Assembly (NCBI GenBank): GCA_035450685.1
Contig: DAOTNF010000006.1
Span: 1 to 64,000 of the forward strand
From: Syntrophosphaera sp035450685
GTDB taxonomy: Bacteria; Cloacimonadota; Cloacimonadia; Cloacimonadales; Cloacimonadaceae
Length of the DNA: 64,000 nt
Reading direction: 5' to 3'
Shown here: positions 41,922 to 49,819 of the stretch, piece after piece
Layout of the letters: each line of letters begins with the position of its first letter
How positions within the stretch are numbered: position 1 is the stretch's first letter
The notes under the pieces: generated by a model
The model's input: only the letters and a program-made list of their open reading frames with translations
Database searches by the model: none
What the model was told of the DNA's origin: nothing
Position numbers and translations under genes: made by a program

Positions 41922-42776
41922 TTAGAACAGGGAGTAGCTGAAGCCCAGGCCGAGGATTTCCTTCCATTGCACCTTGTTGTTGACCTGCTTGTCCCTGTCA
42001 TAGACGATGTCAAAGGAAAGGTTGGCGCTCAAGAGGCCAAAAAGCTTGGTGGAGAGCATGTTTTCCCAGCGGTAGTCGGTTTCTTTCCAGTAGCCGTTGG
42101 GGTCTTTTTTGCTGTTGAAGATGGCCTGATACACAGACAGCCTGGAATTGTAACTGGCTGCCGCGTCGCCAAATATCTTTTTGAATTCCGCGACTGCTTC
42201 CGCGCCGCCGTCCACAGGGGTCACATCCAGCTTGCGGTCCACATTCTCGCGGATTGCCGCGCCCAGGCGCAGCGAGAGCTTGGTTTTGTCCCCGTTGATG
42301 ATGGATTTCATGATACCGGCGGATTCGGTGAACAGCATGGGGTTCACATAGTATTTCTTTGCGCCGCTTTCGTCCACAAATTGTGATTCCATCCTCAGCG
42401 CCATGTAAGGGTCCACGAAGGATTTGAGGGTGAATCTGAACAGGGATTCGAAGTCGATCTTGTCGGTGGATTTTTGGCCGCTGCCCCATTCCACTTCGCC
42501 GTCGCCGTCGATGTCGCCCTTTTCCTGATGGGTCTGGCCAAAGGCGAGTTTGAGGGTGTTTTTATAGTTCAGCCACTCTTTCATCTGCTTCTGGGCAGTG
42601 GTGTTGGATTGAGCCACCCAGGTGACGGTGCTCTTCTCGGAGCCGCTCCAGTTGTCGGAGTAGATGCCCTGGGTGAGGTTGACCAGGATGTCCGAATCCA
42701 GTTCCCAGCCTTTTGCGGAAAGCAGGGACAGGCTGAATGCCACGAGGAAAAGCAGGGTGAGTTTTGCGAGTTTCAT
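41922..42776 (-). CDS. DUF3078-like outer-membrane protein
   Basis: 284 residues. Signal peptide 1-21 (MKLAKLTLLFLVAFSLSLLSA). The mature chain alternates strand-like segments (NLTQGIYSDNWSGSEKSTVTW, KNTLKLAFGQTHQ, FRFTLKSFVDPYMALRMESQF, LSLRLGAAIRENV) and ends in an aromatic residue, FSYSLF, the usual outer-membrane barrel signal. The NWxGGE/NWSGSE motif is typical of DUF3078. A DGDGEVEW segment could bind calcium. It lies 30 bases after mscS in the same operon. Function unknown; a small barrel of about 10-12 strands. Confidence 0.8.
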   Translation of the reverse strand: MKLAKLTLLFLVAFSLSLLSAKGWELDSDILVNLTQGIYSDNWSGSEKSTVTWVAQSNTTAQKQMKEWLNYKNTLKLAFGQTHQEKGDIDGDGEVEWGSGQKSTDKIDFESLFRFTLKSFVDPYMALRMESQFVDESGAKKYYVNPMLFTESAGIMKSIINGDKTKLSLRLGAAIRENVDRKLDVTPVDGGAEAVAEFKKIFGDAAASYNSRLSVYQAIFNSKKDPNGYWKETDYRWENMLSTKLFGLLSANLSFDIVYDRDKQVNNKVQWKEILGLGFSYSLF

Positions 42777-42806
42777 CTTTCTTTATCTCCTTATCTTATA
42801 ATCTGC

Positions 42807-43643
42807 TTAGGCCCAGATGCCAGCTTCGTTGAAGGCGAGCTTTATCTTTTCCAGCAGAGCGGATTGCACGGCTCCCAAATCGGCATTGTTGACATGGGCG
42901 GCGATGCTGTATTTGACCTCCGCGGCGCTGGCGTCGGTGATGGCTACTTCAGGGGCGGGGTCTTTGAGGATGCGGGTTTCGGCGTTGATGATCCCCTTGA
43001 TCAGATCACGGGCCTTGTTCATGTCTGTGTTGCCAGGCACCGCCACGCTCAGTTCCACCTTGCGGGTTGGCATGGCGGAGAAGTTGGTGATGGCTCCGCC
43101 CACGATGGCGCTGTTTGGCACGATGATCTTTTTGTTGTCGCTGGTAAGGATGGTGGTGCTGATGATCCCGATTTCATGCACGGTTCCGGCCTGGCCGCCG
43201 GCGATCACGGAGTCCCCGATCTTGAAGGGACGCAGCCCGATCAGCATCACGCCGGAGGCAAATTGGGACAGCGTGCCCTGCATGGACATACCGATGGCCA
43301 AAACGGCGGCGCTGACGATCACCATGAAGGAGGAGGTTTTGACCCCCAGGACGCTAAGCGCGGTCAGCACCACGATCAGCAGCATGAGGGCGTAAAGGAT
43401 GTTGCTAACAAAGCTGGCGATGGTCACATCAGACTTGCGGTGCACCATCATCTTGCGGATGCCTCCGGCGATGAGGCCGGCGATCCATTTGCCGATGAAG
43501 AAGATCAGTAAAGCGATGATGAGCTTTATTCCATAAACCTGGACGAACTTGAGTACCTTGTCCCAGAACTCGGGCCTGGCCAATTCCTCCGCTTTGGCGG
43601 CGGTGTTGGCGATTACGGTATCAGCTTGCAATAGAATAGGCAT
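42807..43643 (-). CDS. mscS: Small-conductance mechanosensitive channel MscS
   Basis: 278 residues, size of E. coli MscS. Three membrane spans at about 30-105; the pore helix region reads SVLGVKTSSFMVIVSAAVLAIG with MSMQGTLSQFASGVMLI, matching the Gly/Ala-rich TM3. The beta domain has RPFKIGDSVIAGGQAGTVHEIG and NKKIIVPNSAIVGGAITNFS, typical MscS. It releases solutes on hypo-osmotic shock. A good promoter lies about 90 bases upstream and a barrel-protein gene follows. Confidence 0.94.
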   Translation of the reverse strand: MPILLQADTVIANTAAKAEELARPEFWDKVLKFVQVYGIKLIIALLIFFIGKWIAGLIAGGIRKMMVHRKSDVTIASFVSNILYALMLLIVVLTALSVLGVKTSSFMVIVSAAVLAIGMSMQGTLSQFASGVMLIGLRPFKIGDSVIAGGQAGTVHEIGIISTTILTSDNKKIIVPNSAIVGGAITNFSAMPTRKVELSVAVPGNTDMNKARDLIKGIINAETRILKDPAPEVAITDASAAEVKYSIAAHVNNADLGAVQSALLEKIKLAFNEAGIWA

Positions 43644-43734
43644 AGTTTACTCCATTTTTAAGGCCAGTGGCCTGTTTGTTTCGTCAATGATCCGGCATAT
43701 AGATATGCCATGATTCACGTTTGACATATAAATC

Positions 43735-43763
43735 ATTATAACTTGTTTAGATACAGATGGCAA
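43735..43763 (-). promoter_or_regulatory. Sigma-70-like promoter of mscS
   Basis: On the minus strand TTGCCA, 17 bases, then a perfect TATAAT, about 92 bases upstream of the mscS ATG. Confidence 0.6.
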
Positions 43764-43865
43764 CAAATATTTACAAAACAATAACTGCAGCAAGCAGATT
43801 GGTTGCTGCAAGTCCCTCAGCCCAGAAGATGCCCTGACCGCTGTCAGCCTGCCAGATGAAGAGGG

Positions 43866-43892
43866 AAAAGGACGCCGGTTGCAGCCGGCGTC
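43866..43892 (-). terminator. Rho-independent terminator after glyA
   Basis: On the minus strand GACGCCGG and CCGGCGTC form a perfect stem with a six-base loop, followed by CTTTTC, within 36 bases of the glyA stop. Confidence 0.85.
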
Positions 43893-43900
43893 ATCGTTGC

Positions 43901-45193
43901 TTATAACTCGGGATAAAGCGGGAACTTATCGGTAAGATTCCTCACCTCGGCCTTCATGGCAGCCAGGTATTCTTCGTTTTCATGGTTGTCGCGCACTCTC
44001 TTGATAAAGCTGGCGATCAGCTTCATCTCGGCTTCGCCCATGCCGCGGGTGGTCACGGAGGGGGTGCCCAGGCGCACGCCGCTGGCCACAAAGGGGCTGC
44101 GGGTGTCGAAGGGGACGGTGTTCTTGTTGGCGGTGATGCCTGCCTTGTCGAGGGCTTCCTCCATCTTCTTGCCGCTGGGGCCGCCTTCTTCTTCGGTGCC
44201 CATATTCAGCAGCATCAGATGGGTGTCCGTGCCGCCGGAGACGAGCTTGAACCCGCCTTCCAACAAGCCTTTTGCCAAGGCCTGGGCGTTGTCGACCACC
44301 TTCTGCTGATAGGTCTTGAAAGAGGGTTGCAGGGCTTCATGGAAGGCTGCTGCCTTACCGGCGATGGCGTGCATCAGGGGGCCGCCCTGGATGCCAGGAA
44401 ACACCTTGCCGTCGATCTCTTTGGCATACTGTTCCTTGCAGAGGACGATGCCAGCCCGGGGGCCGCGCAGGGTCTTGTGGGTGGTGGAGGTCACCACATC
44501 CGCGTAGGGAACGGGGTTCATGTGCAGTCCGGCGGCGACCAGTCCGGCGATGTGAGCCATATCCACCATGAGCTTGGCGCCCACCTTGTCGGCGATCTCG
44601 CGGAAGCGGGCGAAGTCCATCTTGCGGGGATAGGCGGAAGCGCCCGCCAGGATCATCTGGGGCTTGTGTTCCAGCGCCATCTTTTCCAGTTCGTCATAGT
44701 CGAACTGTTCGGTGTTTTTATCCACCTGATAGTGGATGATATTATAGAACTGGCCGCTGAATGAGAGGGGATGGCCGTGGGTGAGGTGTCCGCCGTGCGC
44801 AAGTTCCAAAGACAGTATTGTATCTCCCGGTTTGACCAGGGTAAAATAGGCGGCCATATTAGCCTGGGAGCCGCTGTGGGGCTGGACGTTGGCATGTTCC
44901 GCGCCGAAGAGCTGCTTGGCGCGTTCGATGGCGAGGCGTTCCACATCGTCGATATACTCGCAACCGCCGTAGTAGCGGCCATACAGCTTATAGTTGATCT
45001 GGCCGGTCTTTTTGCTCCAGCGATAGGGGTAGCCTTCGGCATACTTGTTGGTTAGCACGCTGCCCTGGGCTTCCATCACAGCCAGGGAGGTAAAGTTTTC
45101 CGAGGCGATGAGTTCGAGGTTTTCGCGTTGCCGCTTTAGTTCCGCAGCCATTGCCGCGTAGAGTTCAGGATCTTGCATTTGGATGTGTTTCAC
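43901..45193 (-). CDS. glyA: Serine hydroxymethyltransferase
   Basis: 430 residues, slightly long. The PLP Lys240 is in TSTTHKTLRGPRAG, and LIASENFTSLAV, ANVQPHSGSQANMAAY and VDMAHIAGLVAAGLH are typical. It interconverts serine and glycine with tetrahydrofolate. Between YAEGYP and RYYGGC, normally separated by two residues, there is an insertion of about 14 residues (YRWSKKTGQINYKLYG, 57-72) near the active-site entrance. Last gene of a five-gene minus-strand operon; it overlaps rpiB by four bases. Confidence 0.96.
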   Translation of the reverse strand: MKHIQMQDPELYAAMAAELKRQRENLELIASENFTSLAVMEAQGSVLTNKYAEGYPYRWSKKTGQINYKLYGRYYGGCEYIDDVERLAIERAKQLFGAEHANVQPHSGSQANMAAYFTLVKPGDTILSLELAHGGHLTHGHPLSFSGQFYNIIHYQVDKNTEQFDYDELEKMALEHKPQMILAGASAYPRKMDFARFREIADKVGAKLMVDMAHIAGLVAAGLHMNPVPYADVVTSTTHKTLRGPRAGIVLCKEQYAKEIDGKVFPGIQGGPLMHAIAGKAAAFHEALQPSFKTYQQKVVDNAQALAKGLLEGGFKLVSGGTDTHLMLLNMGTEEEGGPSGKKMEEALDKAGITANKNTVPFDTRSPFVASGVRLGTPSVTTRGMGEAEMKLIASFIKRVRDNHENEEYLAAMKAEVRNLTDKFPLYPEL

Positions 45194-45630
45194 AAGGATT
45201 CTCCTTCTATGTTCTTGATTTTTTGAATTCTCTTTTGATGCCGGCCTCCTTCAAAGCTGGTTTCCAGCCAGGCCTGGACTATCTCCAGGGCATAGGGGAC
45301 GGCGGTGAATCTGCCCGCCAGGCAAAGGACGTTGGCATCGTTGTGCAGCCTGGACAGCCGCGCAACATCTGTGCAGCAGCAGAGGGCAGCCCTGATGCCG
45401 GGTATCTTGTTGGCCACGATGCTCATTCCGATGCCGCTTCCGCAGACCAGGATACCCAGTTCCGCCTTGCCCGAGGCTACCGCTTTGGCGGCGGCGCTTC
45501 CAGTGTCGGGGTAATCGACCGAAGCGGTCGATGGCGCCCCAAAATCTAAAAACTCATGTTGGGGGAATGCCGCTTTGATGGCTTCCTTGAGCTCAAAGCC
45601 GGCGTGGTCGGAGGCTATTGCCAGTATCAT
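45190..45630 (-). CDS. rpiB: Ribose-5-phosphate isomerase B
   Basis: 146 residues, normal. ASDHAGFELKEAIK at the start, DYPDTGSAAAKAVASGKAELGI, the active-site Cys in VCGSGIGMSIVANKIPGIRAA, and SRLHNDANVLCLAGR define RpiB/LacAB. It interconverts ribose-5-phosphate and ribulose-5-phosphate. Overlaps both neighbours by four bases. The rpiB-glyA order is common in many bacteria. Confidence 0.95.
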   Translation of the reverse strand: MILAIASDHAGFELKEAIKAAFPQHEFLDFGAPSTASVDYPDTGSAAAKAVASGKAELGILVCGSGIGMSIVANKIPGIRAALCCCTDVARLSRLHNDANVLCLAGRFTAVPYALEIVQAWLETSFEGGRHQKRIQKIKNIEGESL

Positions 45631-46544
45631 TGTTCACCTGCCATCAGGCATGCCAGGGCGATGCAGTAATATTTTGAAGCCGCGCTCTCACTGCGGCTCA
45701 TCACGATCACGGGCTTTTCCGTGCCCTGGATAAGGCCGCCCAGTTCGCCCTGGGCAAAGAGCATCAAGCCTTTGTAGAAACTGTTGGCGCTGGCCAGATC
45801 GGGAAAGATCAGCACATCCGCCTCTCCCGCGATGGGGCTGTGTACCCCCTTCACCTCTCCGGCGGAGGGATCGCATGCCAGAAAGACATCCAGCGGGCCG
45901 TCAACCACGCAGTTCCTGATCTGTCCCCGCTCCGCCATTTTGGCGAGCATAGCGCATTCCTCGGTATCCGCAAGATTGGCGGAAACCTTTTCCGAAGCCG
46001 CGATCAGCGCCACCTTTGGTTTGGCGATGCCAAAACGGTGCGCCATGCGCACGCTGTAGTTGATCATGGCAACCTTCTGCGCCAGATCGGGTTGCGGAAG
46101 CACCGCCGTGTCGCTTATAAAAAGCAGCTTGGAATAGCGGGGCAGCTCCAGGGCGCAAACATAGCTCATCACCGCCTTGGGCGGCAGGAGGCCATGTTCC
46201 TTGTTCAATACGGCTTTCAGGAACTTGTCGGTGCCGATCAGCCCTTTCATCAGGGCGTCCGCCTGTCCGGATTTGACCATTGCCACCGCCTGCCTGGCTG
46301 CCTCGGTTTCCTCCGGCACGTCCAGGATTTCAAACCTGGCGCTGTCCAGTTCCAGTTCCGCGCAGACCGCTTTGATCTTTGCGCCGGAACCCAGCAGGAT
46401 GGCGTGGACAAAGCCCTCCTCCACAGCCCTTGATAGGGATGCAAGGGTGTTGGAGTCCTCGGCGGCGGCCACGGCGATGCGCGTTTTACGTCCCATGCCG
46501 CGCACGTGGTCAGCCATCTGTTGCAGAGACTTGATTTCGGTCAT
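45627..46544 (-). CDS. Phosphate butyryl/acetyltransferase family protein, paralog 1
   Basis: 305 residues, one PTA/PTB domain. RIAVAAAEDSNTLASLSRAVE, DALMKGLIGTDKFLKAVLN, PDLAQKVAMINYSVRMAHRFG, KVALIAASEKV and GPLDVFLACD with FPDLASANSFYKG follow the phosphate butyryltransferase pattern. The enzyme swaps CoA of an acyl-CoA for phosphate, allowing ATP formation through an acyl kinase. No kinase gene is adjacent. It shares layout with the next upstream gene (46561-47463), a clear paralog, and overlaps rpiB by four bases. Confidence 0.88.
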   Translation of the reverse strand: MTEIKSLQQMADHVRGMGRKTRIAVAAAEDSNTLASLSRAVEEGFVHAILLGSGAKIKAVCAELELDSARFEILDVPEETEAARQAVAMVKSGQADALMKGLIGTDKFLKAVLNKEHGLLPPKAVMSYVCALELPRYSKLLFISDTAVLPQPDLAQKVAMINYSVRMAHRFGIAKPKVALIAASEKVSANLADTEECAMLAKMAERGQIRNCVVDGPLDVFLACDPSAGEVKGVHSPIAGEADVLIFPDLASANSFYKGLMLFAQGELGGLIQGTEKPVIVMSRSESAASKYYCIALACLMAGEQ

Positions 46545-46560
46545 TGTGTTATCCTCTGGC

Positions 46561-47463
46561 TCAGGCCAGCAGCGCCGCCAGGGCGATGGAATAGAGTTTA
46601 GATTGCTCGCTGTCGCCCCGGGAGGTGAGCACGCAAGGCACCCGGGCGCCCATCACGATGGCGCAGAGCTCGCCTTTCATCAGCTTGACGATCGATTTGT
46701 AGAAAGTGTTTCCAGCTTCGATATTGGGGAAGAGGATGCAGTCGGCGTCTCCGCAGACCTCGCTCTTGATGCCTTTGATGCGCGCGCTTTCCGAATCCAC
46801 GATCAGGTCAAAGCCCAGCGGGCCTTCCACGACCGCTCCTTTGATCTGTCCGCGTTGCGCCATTTTGGCGATCAGGGCGCCTTCCGCGCAGGAGGGGATC
46901 TTGGGCAGGGTCTGTTCGGAAGCTGCCTGAATTCCTACCTTGGGATTTTTTATGCCCAGAAAATGGGCTACCCTGATCAGATAGTTGGTGATCGCCACCT
47001 TTTGTGCCAAATCCGGCAGCGGGATGATGGCCACATCGCCAAAGATAAGCAGTTTGTGATAGGTGGGCACCTCAGCCACCGTTACGTGTGAGAGGATGGC
47101 GCCTTTATCCATCAGGCCTTTTTCCTTGTTCAGGATGGCCCGCATGTAGCGGTCGGTGCTCAGCAGCCCCTTCATCAGGAAGTCGCCTTCCCCGGCGTTG
47201 ATCATATCGACCGCCTTGGCTGCCGCGCTCAAATCGTTGTCCACCTGAACTATGCGGAAGCAGGAGGGATCGATCCCCTCCTCGGCGCACACCTTCTTGA
47301 TCAGGGCTTCATCGCCCACCAGTATTCCCTCGATCAGATCCATCTCCACCGCCTGATGCACGGCGCAAATGGTGTGGGCGTCCACTGCCCAGGCCGCCAC
47401 CAAACGCTTGTTCGGCCGCGGCTTTAAGATTTCGAACATTTGGTCAAGCTTGCTAATCTGCAT
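46561..47463 (-). CDS. Phosphate butyryl/acetyltransferase family protein, paralog 2
   Basis: 300 residues, same family and motif order as its downstream neighbour: DFLMKGLLSTDRYMRAILN, PDLAQKVAITNYLIRVAHFLG, KVGIQAASEQT, GPLGFDLIVD and FPNIEAGNTFYKS. By eye about 40 per cent identical to paralog 1, so the duplication is old and the two may differ in acyl chain. A 16-base gap separates them. It starts 29 bases after the lipoprotein gene upstream. Together they suggest energy conservation from amino-acid or acyl-CoA fermentation. Confidence 0.88.
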   Translation of the reverse strand: MQISKLDQMFEILKPRPNKRLVAAWAVDAHTICAVHQAVEMDLIEGILVGDEALIKKVCAEEGIDPSCFRIVQVDNDLSAAAKAVDMINAGEGDFLMKGLLSTDRYMRAILNKEKGLMDKGAILSHVTVAEVPTYHKLLIFGDVAIIPLPDLAQKVAITNYLIRVAHFLGIKNPKVGIQAASEQTLPKIPSCAEGALIAKMAQRGQIKGAVVEGPLGFDLIVDSESARIKGIKSEVCGDADCILFPNIEAGNTFYKSIVKLMKGELCAIVMGARVPCVLTSRGDSEQSKLYSIALAALLA

Positions 47464-47492
47464 CTTTACTCCATCTATATTGTTTTTTACTT

Positions 47493-48038
47493 TTATTCAT
47501 GGTCATCTGGCCTGGACTGCCCGGGCAGCTTCACCTTGGGAGCTTTGCTCAGCGTCAGGCTGTCCTGCCAGCAAATCCCGCCTGCCGGAAGCTTAACCAA
47601 CTCCAGAGACAGCGCAAAGCAGCGCATCCGTTTCTCCCGCCGGCAATTAAGACTGCCTTGCAGGATGTATTCGGCTCCGCTTTCCTCAGCCAATTCTCTG
47701 AAAAAGCTGCTGTCCGCTTGGGCGGTATCGACACCCGCGGTGTCGCGCAAACGTGCCAGCCTGAACCCGGCGGTGAACAGAAGTTCGCGCTCCAGTTCCT
47801 CCCGCAGGCCAGCCATCCCGCCATAAGGCGAGCACTGGTCTTCCAGGCTGCCGATCAAGAGCAGCGGAGGGCGGGTTTTTCCAGAGAAATACTCTGCCAG
47901 CCAGTCTCCAGCCGCAAGCCTGGAAACTGCAGTCTGAGCCGCCCAGCGCGCGTCCTCCGCCTCCCATTGGTTCAGCCGGGTGCGCGCGCAACCTGCCAAA
48001 CTGGCTAAAACGGCCAGGATAAGCAGCGCTTTTCTCAT
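47493..48038 (-). CDS. LpoB/CsgG-like lipoprotein
   Basis: 181 residues with lipobox SLAGC (acylated Cys 17) and GGAGATGAACA before the ATG. The mature domain reads RPPLLLIGSLEDQCSP, then an amphipathic LREELERELLFTAGFRLARL, then SGAEYILQGSLNC and ALSLELVKLPAGGICW, the layout of LpoB (activator of penicillin-binding protein 1B) and the CsgG/FlgO-like fold. The typical LpoB disordered linker is absent. It is first in the operon with the phosphotransferases, a puzzling partner. Family call is moderate. Confidence 0.65.
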   Translation of the reverse strand: MRKALLILAVLASLAGCARTRLNQWEAEDARWAAQTAVSRLAAGDWLAEYFSGKTRPPLLLIGSLEDQCSPYGGMAGLREELERELLFTAGFRLARLRDTAGVDTAQADSSFFRELAEESGAEYILQGSLNCRREKRMRCFALSLELVKLPAGGICWQDSLTLSKAPKVKLPGQSRPDDHE

Positions 48039-48332
48039 TGTTCATCTCCAGGGTTTGAGCTTATTGCATCAGCAGGTGCAAAGGGAAACCAGCTTAAAAT
48101 GTTGCACAGTTTGCCTAAATGATGTATTTCTCAAAGGGTTTTGATATTTGTCAAGTCCAATCTGTCCTTTCCTTTGCTGGTATTGGTTTTTTGGCCTCTT
48201 TCAAACTGTGGGGATTGATTGGGATTGGAAGCAGAAAACGGGTTCATTTTCAAAGACGCTTTTTCAGAACGGCATACAAATGCAGTTGGATGCGGACTAA
48301 AAATTTCCAGCTTGTTTCCGCCCTCATACCTT

Positions 48333-48430
48333 GATCGCTGATTGACCGCTTATTGATCGCCGGGCAATCGCCGCGCTGGAAATCAATCAGCGGTCAACGG
48401 GCGATCAATGGGACATGAGATCAGGAGGGA
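48333..48430 (+). repeat. GATCGCTGA-type repeat, copy 2
   Basis: GATCGCTGATTGACCGC and later AATCAGCGGTCAACGGGCGA are an inverted pair, with GATCGCC/GGCGATC words between. It aligns with 15872-15960 and, like it, ends near AGGAGGG. Confidence 0.55.
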
Positions 48431-48528
48431 GTTTAGGCTGCTTTCAATACTTGCCTCTCAGAACGAAATATGCCAAAATACACGATATTCCTTCATAGCT
48501 CCCTCCCTTGCTGCTACAGCGTTTGGTG

Positions 48529-48573
48529 CCATCATCCTTAGGTCATCCCTCACCGGGTTAAGGATGACCCCAG
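48529..48573 (-). repeat. Dispersed CATCATCCTTAGG repeat, copy 5
   Basis: CCATCATCCTTAGGTCATCC, a short loop and GGTTAAGGATGACCCCAG. On the minus strand it continues into GCAAGGGAGGGAGCTATGAA at about 48520-48485, the same module as at 15677 and 56783. Confidence 0.7.
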
Positions 48574-48846
48574 AAAGACAAAGACTTAGCTGCCTCGCGC
48601 GCGCGAGGGCGACACAGAAAATGTGCCCACCGAAGAGCCGGTTCCACCAAGTGCCTGTTTATCCGGCCGGCATATCTATCTTTCAGATAGGCAGATGCTT
48701 GGGCACAGTCCGGTAATCGATGAATTCTTTACAAACTTGTTGTGGAGTTAGTTCATCCAACCTGTTTGCAAGGGAACCGTTTTTTTGCTTGTCAGAACTA
48801 CGGGCTCTGGTTTTTGTGAAATAAACTTGCGCAAAAGGAGTAACTT

Positions 48847-49794
48847 ATGGTCTCGATAGGAGTTATCGTCGGACTCGCCATTGCGATCTTTGCCATCACA
48901 GTGATTTCCAGAGGCATAATCGTGGTGCGCCAGGCTGAAGTCGTTATCGTGGAACGTCTGGGTAAGTATTACAAGACCCTGGATTCCGGCATTCATATCA
49001 TCGTTCCCATATTCGACAAGATTCGCCCCATCCACTGGCGTTACAACAAGGCTGACTATCGTGGCAACACGGTGGTGATCCAGCGCCAGGAAAACCGCAT
49101 TGACCTGCGCGAGACGGTTTACGACTTCCCGCGCCAGAACGTGATCACCAGCGACAACGTTTCCATCAATATCAACGCCCTGCTCTACTTTCAGGTCACC
49201 GACCCCTACAAGGCGGTCTATGAGATCGGAAACCTCCCGGAAGCCATCGAAAAGCTCACCCAAACCTCTCTGCGTAACGTCATCGGCGAGCTAACCCTGG
49301 ATTTTACCCTCACCTCCCGCGACACCATCAACGCCAAACTGCGCGACATCCTGGATGATGCCACGGACAAGTGGGGTGTGAAGGTTAACCGCGTGGAATT
49401 GCAGGAGATATTGCCTCCGGAAGAAATCCGCACCGCGATGGAAAAAGAGATGCGCGCCGAACGCGACAAACGCGCCAAGATCCTGCAGGCGGATGGAGAA
49501 CGCGAATATCAGATCCGCGTGGCAGACGGCGAAAAGACCGCCAAGATCACCCGCGCCGATGGCGAAGCCCAGGCCAAACTGCTGGTTGCTGAGGCCGAGC
49601 GCAAGTCCATCGAACTGATTGCCGAGGCCGTCAAAGGTTCCGGCACCGATCCCGCCCAGTATCTGGTAGCCCTCAAATATGTGGCGGCCTTTCAGGAAGT
49701 GACCAAACAGGGCGACAAAACAGTCGTGGTTCCCTACGAATCATCGGCTCTGCTCGGCTCAGTAAAAACCCTTGCGAACATTTTCAAAGAATAG
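48847..49794 (+). CDS. SPFH/stomatin-family membrane protein (QmcA-like)
   Basis: 315 residues; AAAAGGAGTAACTT precedes the ATG. One N-terminal span (about 4-26) anchors an SPFH domain (about 30-200: VVRQAEVVIVERLGKYYKTL, SGIHIIVPIFDKI, VYDFPRQNVITSDNVSININ). An Ala/Glu/Arg-rich coiled coil (KEMRAERDKRAKILQADGER ... AEAQAKLLVAEAERKS) and a C-terminal beta part follow. Such proteins form membrane rings and often regulate FtsH-type proteolysis. The usual NfeD partner gene is absent here. Enolase starts 25 bases later. Confidence 0.93.
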   Translation: MVSIGVIVGLAIAIFAITVISRGIIVVRQAEVVIVERLGKYYKTLDSGIHIIVPIFDKIRPIHWRYNKADYRGNTVVIQRQENRIDLRETVYDFPRQNVITSDNVSININALLYFQVTDPYKAVYEIGNLPEAIEKLTQTSLRNVIGELTLDFTLTSRDTINAKLRDILDDATDKWGVKVNRVELQEILPPEEIRTAMEKEMRAERDKRAKILQADGEREYQIRVADGEKTAKITRADGEAQAKLLVAEAERKSIELIAEAVKGSGTDPAQYLVALKYVAAFQEVTKQGDKTVVVPYESSALLGSVKTLANIFKE

Positions 49795-49819
49795 AATACA
49801 ACTAAGGAGTAACGCAATA

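Larger units (their letters stand above)
48039..48846. other. Long intergenic gap between divergent genes
   Basis: About 810 bases, the longest gene-free stretch. It holds a GATCGCTGA-type repeat (48333-48430), dispersed repeat copy 5 (48529-48573) with its inverted micro-ORF module, and a CGCGCGCGCGAG run near 48598. Minus-strand TTGACA near 48153 has TACATC 22 bases downstream, an unusual spacing. No gene is convincing. Confidence 0.6.
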
